A stretch of DNA of 64,000 nucleotides from Fimbriimonadaceae bacterium (GTDB lineage Bacteria; Armatimonadota; UBA10988), in NCBI GenBank assembly GCA_020850355.1, contig JADZEX010000029.1, positions 32,948 to 96,947 on the forward strand, read 5' to 3'. This document shows, piece by piece, positions 16,522 through 25,367 of this stretch (the stretch's first letter is position 1; every line of letters starts with the position of its first letter). Made by a program: the position numbers and the translations under genes. Under the pieces are notes generated by a model. The model did no database searches. It worked only from the letters and a program-made list of their open reading frames with translations, and was not told the origin of the DNA.

Positions 16522-18134
16522 GCCAGCTTCGCGTCGACCTCGTCCAGGCGGAACCGCACGCTCACCACGGAGTGCTTCTCACCAGCGGCCAGCGCGGCGT
16601 AGGTCGTCGCCACGAAGGTGCCGTCGGGCAGCAGCTCCAGGCCGGGGTAGCCCAGGTCCACCTTCACCGGACTGCTCAGCAGCCGCAGCCGGCACTGGCC
16701 CTCGCGGTTCTGGCGCAGGTCGTCCCAGGTGCCGACCCAGCCAACGAAGTCGCCCCGCGTCGGGCTGCCGTCGGCCATGTCGCGGAAGACCATCACGATC
16801 CGGCCGTCCGGCGCGTAACGCGCCAGGTGACGGTCGCCGGTGAGGCTCGCCGGCAGCTCCACCGGTGGGTCCCAGGTGGCGCCGTCGTCGCGGCTGAAGA
16901 GCGCCCAGGAGTTGTACCAGCGGTGGTTCTCACGCAGCAGGCAGACCAACTCGCGGCGGTCGGGTGAGCGGAGCAGGGTCGGCTCGCAGAGGAAGCGGTG
17001 ATCGTTGGCGAAGACCAGCCGCTCGCCGCTCCAGGTCAATCCGCCGTCGGCCGAGATGGCCTGATAGACGCCCGGCGTGGCGTCGCGGTCACCCTCGTGG
17101 CCGCGGTGGTAGATCGCCAGCAGGCGCTGCCCGGCCAGCGGCTCGATGGTCAATGGCGCCACGACGCAGTGCAACCCGTTCGGCCGCATGTCCGACCAGG
17201 TCAGGCCGGCGTCGGTCGAGACGCTCTGGTACATCGCCCCGTTGCCGGCGAAAACGAACAGCCGCGCGACGCCCTGCGGGTCGACCAGCCGATGCAGGCA
17301 GGGGCAGTTCTTGACCGTCGTCCAGCTCGCCGGCACCGGCACCAGGTCGCCCCACGTCAGGCCGCCGTCGGTGCTGCGCTTGAGCGGGCCGCAGTGCCCG
17401 CCGTGGCCGATGGTCCAGGTGGCCAGCAGCGTGCGGCCGTCGGGCAGCAACACGGTGGTCGGGTGCCCCTGGTAGACCTCGCGGCTGCCACGAGCAACGA
17501 CCACCTGCCGGCCGGCCTCGCCGCTCAGGTCGACCACCGGAATCGTGAAGTTCGGCGGCATCTGCCGCGCTGGGGGCGGATCGCCCAGGGCCCCCGCAAT
17601 GCGACACTCGGTGATCCGCATCGTCGCCCGCCAGGGCCGGAAGCCCACCTCCATCGCGCGGGTCGGGTTCCAGGCCTGTTGCACCACCTCGACGCCGTCG
17701 ATCCGGATGCTCAGCCGGCCGGCCTGGTGGATCACCTCCAGCCGAAAGGGCTGCCCGTCGACCACCCGCCGCGCCGGGTTGCGGAGCGCGCCAACTCGCG
17801 ACCACCACAGCCCACCGCTCAGGAACATCTCGCCGTCAGCGCCCTCGAAGCCGCAGTGGCTGGTCCGGTCGAGCACCAGCGACGCGGCGCTGCGGGCCAG
17901 CCCATCGATCTGCAGCCGGGCGCTGAGGTGGAAGTCGCCGGGGCCGAGCGCGCGTTCGAACCAGACGATGCGGTCGACGCCACCGCCCACCAGCGCGCCG
18001 TCGAGCCGCTCCCAGGGCGGGCCCTGGTAGCGGCCGGCGACCAGCCGGCCGTCGACAATGAAGTCGTGCAAGGTTGCCTCCGGGGCGCCCAGCGCGGGCA
18101 GCAGGCAGCCACCCAGCAACAGTCCCATGCGCAT
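16506..18134 (-). CDS. Secreted sialidase-like BNR/Asp-box protein
   Basis: A 542-residue exported protein with two parts. After a signal sequence MRMGLLLGGC, whose LGGC could be a lipobox, residues about 25-210 form a beta-sandwich of the laminin-G/concanavalin type. A six-bladed propeller follows, with four Asp boxes of the form SxDxGxTW (STDGGLTW, STDAGLTW, SADGGLTW, SRDDGATW) typical of sialidases and related BNR proteins. I cannot identify the catalytic arginine triad and Tyr/Glu pair of true sialidases with certainty, so sialidase activity is only possible. The ATG at 18134 is preferred because the long upstream extension is arginine- and alanine-rich and looks like out-of-gene frame. 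It overlaps the preceding plus-strand gene tail-to-tail. Confidence 0.82.
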   Translation of the reverse strand: MRMGLLLGGCLLPALGAPEATLHDFIVDGRLVAGRYQGPPWERLDGALVGGGVDRIVWFERALGPGDFHLSARLQIDGLARSAASLVLDRTSHCGFEGADGEMFLSGGLWWSRVGALRNPARRVVDGQPFRLEVIHQAGRLSIRIDGVEVVQQAWNPTRAMEVGFRPWRATMRITECRIAGALGDPPPARQMPPNFTIPVVDLSGEAGRQVVVARGSREVYQGHPTTVLLPDGRTLLATWTIGHGGHCGPLKRSTDGGLTWGDLVPVPASWTTVKNCPCLHRLVDPQGVARLFVFAGNGAMYQSVSTDAGLTWSDMRPNGLHCVVAPLTIEPLAGQRLLAIYHRGHEGDRDATPGVYQAISADGGLTWSGERLVFANDHRFLCEPTLLRSPDRRELVCLLRENHRWYNSWALFSRDDGATWDPPVELPASLTGDRHLARYAPDGRIVMVFRDMADGSPTRGDFVGWVGTWDDLRQNREGQCRLRLLSSPVKVDLGYPGLELLPDGTFVATTYAALAAGEKHSVVSVRFRLDEVDAKLAQGTR

Positions 18135-18181
18135 TGTGCCTGGTCCTGCCCGGCCATTTCGCCACAGTGCGCGGCGACCCT

Positions 18182-19975
18182 CTACGGTCTGCCGAGCGTG
18201 GCGCTGGGCGGTCGCGCCGCCAGGTCCAGCTCGACCCGGCCGGCGCTGAACGACCGGCTGGCGCGCCAGTCCTGCCAGACCGCCGGCCCGCGGGGCGCGC
18301 CGAGGTCCGCTGCCGCCTGCCGCGCCGCCGCGTCGCCGCCCCAGTCGTCGGCCCACAGGTAACCCGCCAGGGCGGCGAAGGCGAAAGCCAGGCGCGAGTT
18401 GGCGGCCAACCGCTCGCCGTGCGCCGGGCCGAAATAGGGCAGCACCAAGACGGCCTTGCCGTGAGCCACCGCCGGCGCCTCACGGGCCGCCCACCAGCGC
18501 AGCTCGCCCGGGCTGGCGCGCAGCTCGCCGCTGTCGGCGGCGAACGGAAAGGCCTCCAGCATCTGGCCATCGCAGGTCGCCCAATGGCTGCCGAGGGTCC
18601 CGGTGCAGGTGTTCTGGATCACCACCCGCGACGCGCCATGGGCTTTGACCTCGGCGTAGATGGACGCCAGGACCCGCTCGTAGGCGCTGGTGTTGCTCTC
18701 GGCGTGGGGGTGCTGGTGCTTCGCGTAGCGCGGCCCGTGGCACTCCGGCACGGGACCCGCCAGGTCGATGAAGACGCCGTCGTAGCCGCGTTGCATCAGG
18801 ATCCGGACCTGCCGCACGGCGGCCTCGCGCAGCCCCGGCTGGTGCAGGCAGGTGTTCAGCAACCCCGGATGGCCATGCGCCTGACCCCAGGCATCGGCCT
18901 GCGGGGCGCCCGTGGCGTCGATGCAGACCCACTCGGGGTGGTCCTTGAGGTCGCGCTCCGCACAATCGACCGACTCACTCCATTCGCTGTAGACCCGGCC
19001 GCCGCCGGCGACCTGGCGGGCGGTGTCGAGCAGGCAGGTGTAGACCACGTAGTGCAGCAGCCTCACTCCGGCCGCCCGGCAGCGGGCGAGGGCCGCCTCG
19101 TCGGGCGTGCTGCCGATGATCAGCGGCGTGCCGCGAAGGCGCTCCTGGACCGTGTCGGAGGTCCACTGGGCGGCGTTGCGGTAGAACAGGTTGTAGTGCC
19201 CGGCCTGGCGCAGCCAGGCCGGTGCTGGCGCGCCGTAGTCGAGTGGCGGTCGGGCCGCCAGCGCCGCGAAGTCGAGCGCGGTTGGCTGCCGCGCGACCAG
19301 CTCGGCGGAGACCGCGGCGGCGCCGTCGGCGGTGGCCCGCGGCGCCAGCACGAAGGACGCGACCTGGCCGTCGCCGGGCGCCAGCAACTGCGAGCGCGGG
19401 AGCGCCTGGAGGTAGACCGCACCGCCCGGACCGGGGGCCCGCCCGCCCAGGTTGGTCGGCCAGAGCAGCACCCCACCGGACCGCGCCGGCAGCCACCACC
19501 AGGTCTGTTGCGGCAGCACCTCCCAGCGCGTCTGGTCGAAGGGCCGCTGTGGTTGCTCCGGGTCGCCGTAGTGGTCGGCGGTCAGGTCGGTCTGCCAGTA
19601 CCAGTACTCCGCCCGCGGGCCTGTGTGGACGACCAGCCGGCTGGTCACCCCACAAGCCGTCAGCCCGGGCCAGGTCTCGAGCTGCAGCTCGAAGTGGCGA
19701 TCCGCGCTGACCGGCCAGGTCTGCTGCCAGACGACCCGGTCACCACCGGTCGTGATGGTTGGCGCGGCGGTCGACGGCAGGGGCCCGGTCCAGCCGGTGC
19801 CCTCCTGCAAGACCGGGTGGAGGGCCACCTCGCCCTGCGGCGAGCGGAGCGTCAGCTCCGCCCTGGCGCCGACCGTCAGCGTCGCCTCGCCGGCCGCCAG
19901 CTCCCACTGCCCCACTGCCGGGGCGCCGTGGACCAGGAGCAGCAGTACCACCAGACGCATCGTTGCCGCTCGCAT
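18182..19975 (-). CDS. Secreted TIM-barrel glycoside-hydrolase-like protein
   Basis: A 597-residue exported protein (or 592 if the second ATG at 19960, which gives a cleaner signal peptide MRLVVLLLLVHGAPAVG, is used). An N-terminal beta-rich domain of about 250 residues precedes a TIM-barrel-like domain: HYVVYTCLL, then YDGVFIDLAGP at a strand end, then VIQNTC and AFPFAADS. The aspartate in FIDLAG is the best candidate catalytic residue. The family resembles the large uncharacterised hydrolases common in environmental polysaccharide-degrading bacteria, but no specific family can be named. It lies 39 bases downstream of the LCP gene and may share its transcript from the promoter at 21418-21447. 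Confidence 0.72.
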   Translation of the reverse strand: MRAATMRLVVLLLLVHGAPAVGQWELAAGEATLTVGARAELTLRSPQGEVALHPVLQEGTGWTGPLPSTAAPTITTGGDRVVWQQTWPVSADRHFELQLETWPGLTACGVTSRLVVHTGPRAEYWYWQTDLTADHYGDPEQPQRPFDQTRWEVLPQQTWWWLPARSGGVLLWPTNLGGRAPGPGGAVYLQALPRSQLLAPGDGQVASFVLAPRATADGAAAVSAELVARQPTALDFAALAARPPLDYGAPAPAWLRQAGHYNLFYRNAAQWTSDTVQERLRGTPLIIGSTPDEAALARCRAAGVRLLHYVVYTCLLDTARQVAGGGRVYSEWSESVDCAERDLKDHPEWVCIDATGAPQADAWGQAHGHPGLLNTCLHQPGLREAAVRQVRILMQRGYDGVFIDLAGPVPECHGPRYAKHQHPHAESNTSAYERVLASIYAEVKAHGASRVVIQNTCTGTLGSHWATCDGQMLEAFPFAADSGELRASPGELRWWAAREAPAVAHGKAVLVLPYFGPAHGERLAANSRLAFAFAALAGYLWADDWGGDAAARQAAADLGAPRGPAVWQDWRASRSFSAGRVELDLAARPPSATLGRP

Positions 19976-20014
19976 TCTGACCGCCGGGACCGCGGCGCCG
20001 GCCGGGGGGGACGG

Positions 20015-21376
20015 TCAGTTGGTCTCGTCGGCCGCCGGCGCTGGGGGTGGCGCCGGTTCGGCGGGCGGCTCCGGGGCGGGCTCGGGCGCTGCCGGCGGCG
20101 CCTCGCGCGGTCGCCTGGTCGCGTCACGGGCCTCCGGCGGGGTGGGCCGCAGCGGCGCGGGCGAGGGCGTCGGGGCTGTCACATGGTCTTCGTCGAAGGC
20201 GGTCTCGTCCTCGCGGTCGGGCGGGTCGGCCGCGTGCGGCGGCACTGCCGGGCGGGTCGCCGGCGCCTCGTCTTGCTGTTGCTCCAGCGCGCGCAGCCGG
20301 CTCGGTTGCGGGTCGGGTAGCACCACCCCGGTGCGCCCTACGGATCCGGCGCTGCCGCCGCGCAGGCGAGTTGCGTCGAAGGTGTGGGCGTACATCCGGC
20401 TCAGCAACGTCACCGCCTCTTCGGGCCGCACGTGCATGAAGTGGCCGCGCCAGTCGCAAGGCAGCGTGGCGGTGTCCATCAGGGCCGGGTTGATCTTCGA
20501 GATGAACAGCGCCAGGCTGAGCAGTTGCTTGTCCGAGAGGTCGGTCTCGATGTACTTGCGGGCGGCGGCCAGGAGGCTCCGCACCTGCGGCAGGTGTTGT
20601 GGCGAGAGGGCCTTGCGGGCCAGGATCTTGATCACCTTCTGCTGCCGCTCGACCCGCCCAAGGTCGCCCCGTGGATCGCTGTCGCCGTTCTTCGATTTGC
20701 GCCACCGCACGTAGCCGTGGGCCTGCTCGCCGGTGAGGTGCTGGTAGCCCTTCCTGAGGTGGACGTGGAAGTCCTGCCAGCTATCGTCGTAGTTCATGTC
20801 GCGTTCGACATCGACGTCGATCCCGCCCAGCAGGTCGACCAGCTCGACGAAGCCGCGGAAGTTGGTTTTGAGGTAGTGGTCGGCCTGCAGCCCAAAGTTG
20901 CTGCGGACGGTGTCCATCAGCAGCGCCGGGCCACCGAGGCGGTGGGCGGCGTTGAGCTTGTGGATGCCCTCGCCGGGCACCTCGACGCGGGTGTCACGCG
21001 GCAGGCTGAGAATGTGGACATTGCCGCTGAGGCGGTCCAGACCGATCAGGATGTTGGTGTCGCTGCGGCTGAACTCCTTGACGATCTGGCGGCGGTCGGT
21101 GAGCGTGACGTCTTCGCCGATCAGCAGGATGTTGACCCGCGCGCGGCCCTGGAAGACGAGTTCGGGGGGGACCACTTCGGAGACCAGGAAGCGGCCGACC
21201 TTCTCGGTGGTCGAGCCGTGTTCGTGGCGTGATGCGTAGAGTGCGTAGCCCAGCACGGCGCTGGCGGCCAGCACGAAGGTGGTCAGGCCGGTCAGCAGAA
21301 TCCGGAAGACCCGTCGTCCGGTCGAGCGTCGCGGAGGCTGCGGGCGGGACGCAGCGGAGCGTGGCGAACCTGCCAA
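20015..21376 (-). CDS. LytR-CpsA-Psr (LCP) family protein
   Basis: A 453-residue membrane-anchored LCP protein. One transmembrane helix (about 26-46) precedes the extracytoplasmic LCP domain with its signature arginines and aspartates: NILLIGED, FSRSDTNILIGLD, HILSLPRDTRVEVPGEGIHK with KLNAAH, and a later LLGGIDVDVE and YVRWRK. LCP enzymes transfer undecaprenyl-phosphate-linked glycopolymers to peptidoglycan. About 100 C-terminal residues form a proline-, alanine- and glutamate-rich low-complexity tail, probably spanning or attached to the wall. The gene has its own consensus promoter, whose -35 lies over the stop codon of the upstream gene, so it can be expressed separately from the Hsp70 operon. 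Confidence 0.92.
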   Translation of the reverse strand: MAGSPRSAASRPQPPRRSTGRRVFRILLTGLTTFVLAASAVLGYALYASRHEHGSTTEKVGRFLVSEVVPPELVFQGRARVNILLIGEDVTLTDRRQIVKEFSRSDTNILIGLDRLSGNVHILSLPRDTRVEVPGEGIHKLNAAHRLGGPALLMDTVRSNFGLQADHYLKTNFRGFVELVDLLGGIDVDVERDMNYDDSWQDFHVHLRKGYQHLTGEQAHGYVRWRKSKNGDSDPRGDLGRVERQQKVIKILARKALSPQHLPQVRSLLAAARKYIETDLSDKQLLSLALFISKINPALMDTATLPCDWRGHFMHVRPEEAVTLLSRMYAHTFDATRLRGGSAGSVGRTGVVLPDPQPSRLRALEQQQDEAPATRPAVPPHAADPPDREDETAFDEDHVTAPTPSPAPLRPTPPEARDATRRPREAPPAAPEPAPEPPAEPAPPPAPAADETN

Positions 21377-21417
21377 GTGAGTCTCCCAACCGCGGACCAG
21401 CCCGGCGGGGTGTCTCG

Positions 21418-21447
21418 ATTCTAAGGCCGGCCGGCCGGCCGTGTCAA
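21418..21447 (-). promoter_or_regulatory. Housekeeping promoter of the LCP gene
   Basis: On the minus strand: TTGACA (complement of 21442-21447), 18 bases, TAGAAT (complement of 21418-21423). The -35 is perfect and the -10 is 5/6. The spacer is almost entirely repeated GGCC. The TGA inside TTGACA is the stop codon of the upstream gene (21444-21446). The LCP start is 41 bases beyond the -10. Confidence 0.8.
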
Positions 21448-22055
21448 TCGGCGACGGCCAGCTCGGCGCAGAAGCGATAGAGCTGCGCTCGGGCTGGGAC
21501 CACCAGTTCGCCGTGCAGCCAGTAACCGCCGTTGCCCGGCCGCACCGCCGCCACCCGGCCGTCGAGGTGCGCCTGCGTGGTTGGCGCGGCGGGTTCGTCG
21601 CTCGGCAGGACCTCCCGTCCGGTGGGGGTGCCGGGCGAGACCTGCATCCGCTGCACGCCGCGCCGCCGCAGCTCCTGGTCGGCCCGCTGGCGCAACCGCT
21701 CCAGCAGCGCGGTCAGCTCGGCGGCCAGCAGCGCGACCCGCGGGTCCGCGGCGACGGCGCCGTCGAGGGCCTCCAGCAGGGTCTCCTGCGGCTCGGTCCG
21801 GAGATAGTAATCGAGCTCCTGACGCTGTTCGCTGAGGAAACTGCGGACCTCGGGATCGGGCAGTTCGTGCAGCAACTGCGGCCAGCGGACGTAGACTTCG
21901 TTGAGGTGGTTGACGACGCGGAAGAAGGTCTGGACCTCTGGGGCGAGGCCGGCCGCACCGGACAGGGGGGCCGCTTGCGCCAGCAGCGCCGCGGCGCGGT
22001 GGGCGCGTTGGCCGCGCTCATCGGTCGGTCGGGGCGCTCTCTCCGCGATAGACAT
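21444..22055 (-). CDS. Soluble GrpE-like protein of the Hsp70 operon
   Basis: A 203-residue protein read here as a GrpE-like nucleotide exchange factor. The first 130 residues are helical and charged, as in the GrpE dimer stalk. The C-terminal 70 residues run RRRGVQRMQVSPGTP, then LDGRVAAVRPGNGGYWLHGE with LVVPARAQLYRF. This fits the GrpE beta-wing pattern of a GV..I...G opening, a linker, VVxVxxxGYxL and LRPAxVxV, though the usual FDPxxHEAV piece is altered. The C-terminal segment is clearly similar to that of the adjacent gene, so the two are paralogues. The ATG at 22055 is chosen because it gives a natural N-terminus; the gene then overlaps the upstream one by 38 bases. Confidence 0.65.
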   Translation of the reverse strand: MSIAERAPRPTDERGQRAHRAAALLAQAAPLSGAAGLAPEVQTFFRVVNHLNEVYVRWPQLLHELPDPEVRSFLSEQRQELDYYLRTEPQETLLEALDGAVAADPRVALLAAELTALLERLRQRADQELRRRGVQRMQVSPGTPTGREVLPSDEPAAPTTQAHLDGRVAAVRPGNGGYWLHGELVVPARAQLYRFCAELAVAD

Positions 22056-22722
22056 AGCGTTGTGCTCGCGTGGGGCAGACCACCTGCCCCGCCAGTTCCC
22101 AGCCACCGCGACCCGGCGCCACCGCGGCCACCCGGCCATCCAGCTCCGGCCGGTCGGTCCAGCGCGGCGGCTGGTCCGGGTCCGGAACCACTCGCAACGG
22201 CTCGAAGGGGCTCCCCGAGCTGGTCGCAATCCGCCGCAGCCCGTGCGCCGCGAGGCGCTCGATGGCCGCGCTCTGCGCCGTCGCCAGCGCCTCCGTCAGC
22301 CGTTCGGCCTGCTCCGCCGGCAGGCCCGCCGCCAGCAGCTCGGACGCTTCCCAGCGCCGGTACAGCGCAGCATCCAACTCGCCGGCCCGCAGGGCCACCG
22401 CCCCGGCGGGATCGGCTCCCGTCAGGGCTTCTACCATCTGAATCGGCAGTTCGGCCGCCAGGTTTACCTGTTGGTTGAACTGAACGACCAGCGGGTCGCG
22501 CAGCGCGGCGGTGGCGCCGGCCGGAACAGGCGACACGGGCGCCGGCGGCGGGGCGGTTTGGGGTGGGGCCGGCGGCGCAGTGGTGGCTTCCGGCGGGCTG
22601 GGCAGCGCCGCTGGCGGCGGCGGGAGCTGCTCACCGAGTTGCCGCAGTTGCTGGCGCAGCGCCAGCAGCAGACCCAGCACGACAAGCTGCAGCGCCAGCA
22701 GCAGACCCAGCAGTGGCAGCAT
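22018..22722 (-). CDS. Membrane-anchored GrpE-like protein of the Hsp70 operon
   Basis: A 234-residue protein with an N-terminal transmembrane helix (about 2-22), a proline/alanine linker (35-70), a helical stalk (about 75-165) and a C-terminal beta domain. The last segment, SGSPFEPLRVV, then LDGRVAAVAPGRGGWELAGQ with VVCPTRAQRYVY, matches the GrpE wing (G..FDP..HEAV then VxxVxxxGYxLxGxVLRPAxVxV). It starts 3 bases after the Hsp70-like stop, so the neighbour is the expected GrpE partner. A GrpE anchored to the membrane is unusual and would place nucleotide exchange at the inner membrane face. The GrpE assignment is from motif reading only. Confidence 0.68.
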   Translation of the reverse strand: MLPLLGLLLALQLVVLGLLLALRQQLRQLGEQLPPPPAALPSPPEATTAPPAPPQTAPPPAPVSPVPAGATAALRDPLVVQFNQQVNLAAELPIQMVEALTGADPAGAVALRAGELDAALYRRWEASELLAAGLPAEQAERLTEALATAQSAAIERLAAHGLRRIATSSGSPFEPLRVVPDPDQPPRWTDRPELDGRVAAVAPGRGGWELAGQVVCPTRAQRYVYRGESAPTDR

Positions 22723-22725
22723 CGC

Positions 22726-25353
22726 TCACTCCTCGAAGCGCGGCAGCTCGACGCGCCACGGCTCGCCGAGGGCGGGGTCGCCGGGCAGCAGCCAGTGCCC
22801 GCTCAGCTCCAGGCGAGTCGGCCCGCGGCGGTAGCCCAGGGCGACCTGCAGGCGCAGGGCCGGCTGGGCCGGCAGCCCGGCGGTCGCCAGCACCGCCTGA
22901 CCTTCGTACCAGGCCAGGCCCTGTTGGCGCAGCACCTGGTCGCCAAGCTTCAGCCGCAGCAGCAGCCGCTGGCCGGGTTGCAGCGGCAAGGTCGCCACCA
23001 GGCTGGTCTCCTGGCGGTCCCCGGGCGGCGCGCCCGCGCTGAGCTGCCGCTGGTCCAGCAGGCGTGGCGGTGCGCCTGGCGTCCAGTCGCAGACCTCCAG
23101 GGTCGCCGCGGCGGGCAAGCGGTCGGTGATCCGGAATAGCGTCCGCTGCGCCGCGCCGCGGGCGACATGCAACCGCCGCAGGCCGGCGTCGGCTTCCAGG
23201 ACCGCGGCGAAGCTGAGCGGTGGGCGCTGCACGGCTTCGCGCCAGCCGCGCACCAGGGTGGTGCCGCCGACCGGCACGACCCACTGCGGCCGCCGCAGCC
23301 CGAGCCGCTGACAGAGCGCCGGGAAGCCCTGCTGCAGGGGCGCCTCGCCGCTGCGCATGGCCAGGAACTCCAGCGCCACGCGGCTGCCCAGATCGCGCAG
23401 CTCCAGGTCGGCCCACGGTCCGCTGCTGCCGCGCTTCGGCGGGCCGAGCGCCAACAGCGGCGTCTCGCTGCTGAGCCGCGCCTCGGGCGGCGAGTCGTAG
23501 CGCAGGTGACGCTCCTTGAAGCGCGAGACGGCGCCGAGCAGCTCGGAGCGGGTCACCGCCTGGGTCGCGCCGCTGAACGCAAAGGCCGGCTGCGAGCGCA
23601 TGAAGGCGAACCAGTCGATGCTCTCGCCGGCGCTCGGCGGCCGCGGCGGGTTGGCCGCCCGCAAGGGCCGCAGCGGCGCCGGGCCGGCGGCCGGGATGTT
23701 GGCCGGGTCGCGCGGGCTGCACCAGAAGCCGAGCAGCCAGTCGAAGAGCCAGGAATCGAGCTGGTCGCCGCCCCACTCGTAGCCCAGCGCCTCGATCTGC
23801 GCGAAGCCCCACTGGCCGTCCTGCGCCGCGATCTGCAACAGGCTCAGGTCAGTCGTCCCGGCGCCGCTGTCGAAGACGCAGAGCCAGTCGCCCGGTTGCA
23901 GACCGGCACTCTCGGGCAGCAGCCGCACGACATCGACCGCGGCGCAGACGGGCTCTTTCTCAAACGAGATCTGGTCGTCGGTCAGCCCGAACAGCGCGCC
24001 CCCCGCCAGCGCTGCGGTGCGGGTCGCGGCTGCTTGCTGCGCTGCCGTGGCCGCGTCGGCCAGGACCGGCACGCTGAGCACCAACTGCGCCTCGCGCAGC
24101 CGCACCGCGGTGCGTTGTTCGAGTTGCTCGAAAAGGTGGCGGAAGAAGTCGGCCGCGACCTGGGCGACGCTGGGCTGGCCGGCCGGCGGCGGCGCGGCGT
24201 CGCCGCGCAGGAACATCTTCATGCCGACGAACAGCACGCCGTGCTCGTTGGCGTAGCGGCCGTCGAGGTCCAGCCGGACACCCACATCGGTGACCGCTGC
24301 GGCGCTCTGCGCGAAGGCCCAGTCGCCGAAGCTGGGTTGTCCGCCGGGCAGCGCGTAGTGCACCGCCGAGGGCAGCCAGCGCGAGTCGGCGGCGGGATCC
24401 AGGCGCTCCCAGGTGAGCACCTGCGGCAGCGGTGGCAGGGCCAACTGGTCGACATAGGCGACGGCCGTCTTGGAGGTCCCGAAGTCGATCCCCACGGTCC
24501 AGCGCTGGCTCGGCACCGGCGGCGGCGCCGGCACCACCCGTTCCAGCGTCACGCTGGCTGGCGGCAACCCCGGAATCCGCACGTCGAGCCGGCCACTGCC
24601 GCTCGCGGCGCCCTCGGGAGCGCGCACCCGCAGCACCGTGGCGCTCGGCTGCGGCCGCCCGTCGAGACTGCTGCCGGGCCGGAGCAGGAGCCGCCCGCTG
24701 CCGCTGAAGCCGGACCCCACCTCGGCGCAGACCAGGTAGCCGCCGCTGCAGGTGACCTCGCCACAGAGCGCCGCGCCGCCGTGGTTAAGGACCTGGACAT
24801 ACCCCTCCGGGCCGCCCAGACCAAAGAACAGGTGCTCGCGGTCGAGGGAAATCGGCCCGCTGCTGACCGCCCGGACGGTGGTGCTGAGGGGCTGGCTGAC
24901 CCACAATGTCTCGACCGCCTGCCGCCGAGTCGCGCCGAGCGTGGCGGGAGGGGCAGTCAGCGTGTGGACCAGCACCGTGACCTGCCCGTCGCCCTGAGCC
25001 GCGGCGGCCGCCACCCGCAGGCCGATCTCCCGGCGCTGACCCGGCTCGACGCGGCCATGCAGACTGGGTAGCGAGCGCGGCCGCAGGTGGGCGCTGGGGT
25101 CCAGCGAGTAGTAGAGCGTCCCGTCGCCGTCGTTGCGGACGGTCACCTGCAGCTCGCCGTCGTCGTCGTCGCCGTGGAGCTCGACCAGCGGCGGCCAGAT
25201 GGCCAGCTCGGCGCGGGCGGTCGGCCAGCCGCAGGCCGGGCAGAAGGCCTGCGGCAGCAGATGCAGCGCGCCGTCTGGCGCGTAGAGACTCTGCTCTGGC
25301 GCCAGCGCCGCGAGGTCATGCCCGCAATGGGCGCAGGACGAGGCCAAGGCCAC
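22726..25353 (-). CDS. Hsp70-like ATPase with N-terminal CxxC pairs and beta-rich extension
   Basis: An 875-residue divergent Hsp70/actin-fold ATPase. Residues 1-45 carry two CxxC pairs (C7, C10, C38, C41), a likely zinc ribbon. About 45-280 is beta-rich with Ig-like character (VTVRNDGDGTLYYSLDP, and a second copy near 190). The ATPase begins with phosphate-1 VGIDFGTSKTAVAYVD (around D290), has phosphate-2 VFDSGAGTTDLSLL (about 492-505) and the adenosine motif VVPVGGTTLVRGW. The C-terminal 200 residues are beta-rich, perhaps a divergent substrate-binding domain. No signal peptide is seen. The GTG start at 25353 is closely spaced to GGAG; a TTG two codons later is an alternative. The partners are two GrpE-like proteins downstream and a membrane group upstream. 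Confidence 0.82.
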   Translation of the reverse strand: MALASSCAHCGHDLAALAPEQSLYAPDGALHLLPQAFCPACGWPTARAELAIWPPLVELHGDDDDGELQVTVRNDGDGTLYYSLDPSAHLRPRSLPSLHGRVEPGQRREIGLRVAAAAAQGDGQVTVLVHTLTAPPATLGATRRQAVETLWVSQPLSTTVRAVSSGPISLDREHLFFGLGGPEGYVQVLNHGGAALCGEVTCSGGYLVCAEVGSGFSGSGRLLLRPGSSLDGRPQPSATVLRVRAPEGAASGSGRLDVRIPGLPPASVTLERVVPAPPPVPSQRWTVGIDFGTSKTAVAYVDQLALPPLPQVLTWERLDPAADSRWLPSAVHYALPGGQPSFGDWAFAQSAAAVTDVGVRLDLDGRYANEHGVLFVGMKMFLRGDAAPPPAGQPSVAQVAADFFRHLFEQLEQRTAVRLREAQLVLSVPVLADAATAAQQAAATRTAALAGGALFGLTDDQISFEKEPVCAAVDVVRLLPESAGLQPGDWLCVFDSGAGTTDLSLLQIAAQDGQWGFAQIEALGYEWGGDQLDSWLFDWLLGFWCSPRDPANIPAAGPAPLRPLRAANPPRPPSAGESIDWFAFMRSQPAFAFSGATQAVTRSELLGAVSRFKERHLRYDSPPEARLSSETPLLALGPPKRGSSGPWADLELRDLGSRVALEFLAMRSGEAPLQQGFPALCQRLGLRRPQWVVPVGGTTLVRGWREAVQRPPLSFAAVLEADAGLRRLHVARGAAQRTLFRITDRLPAAATLEVCDWTPGAPPRLLDQRQLSAGAPPGDRQETSLVATLPLQPGQRLLLRLKLGDQVLRQQGLAWYEGQAVLATAGLPAQPALRLQVALGYRRGPTRLELSGHWLLPGDPALGEPWRVELPRFEE

Positions 25354-25367
25354 ACACTCCGGGCGGC

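Noticed and set aside
16506..18134. Calling the BNR protein a confirmed sialidase
   Set aside because: Asp boxes occur in many propellers without sialidase activity, and the arginine triad could not be placed.
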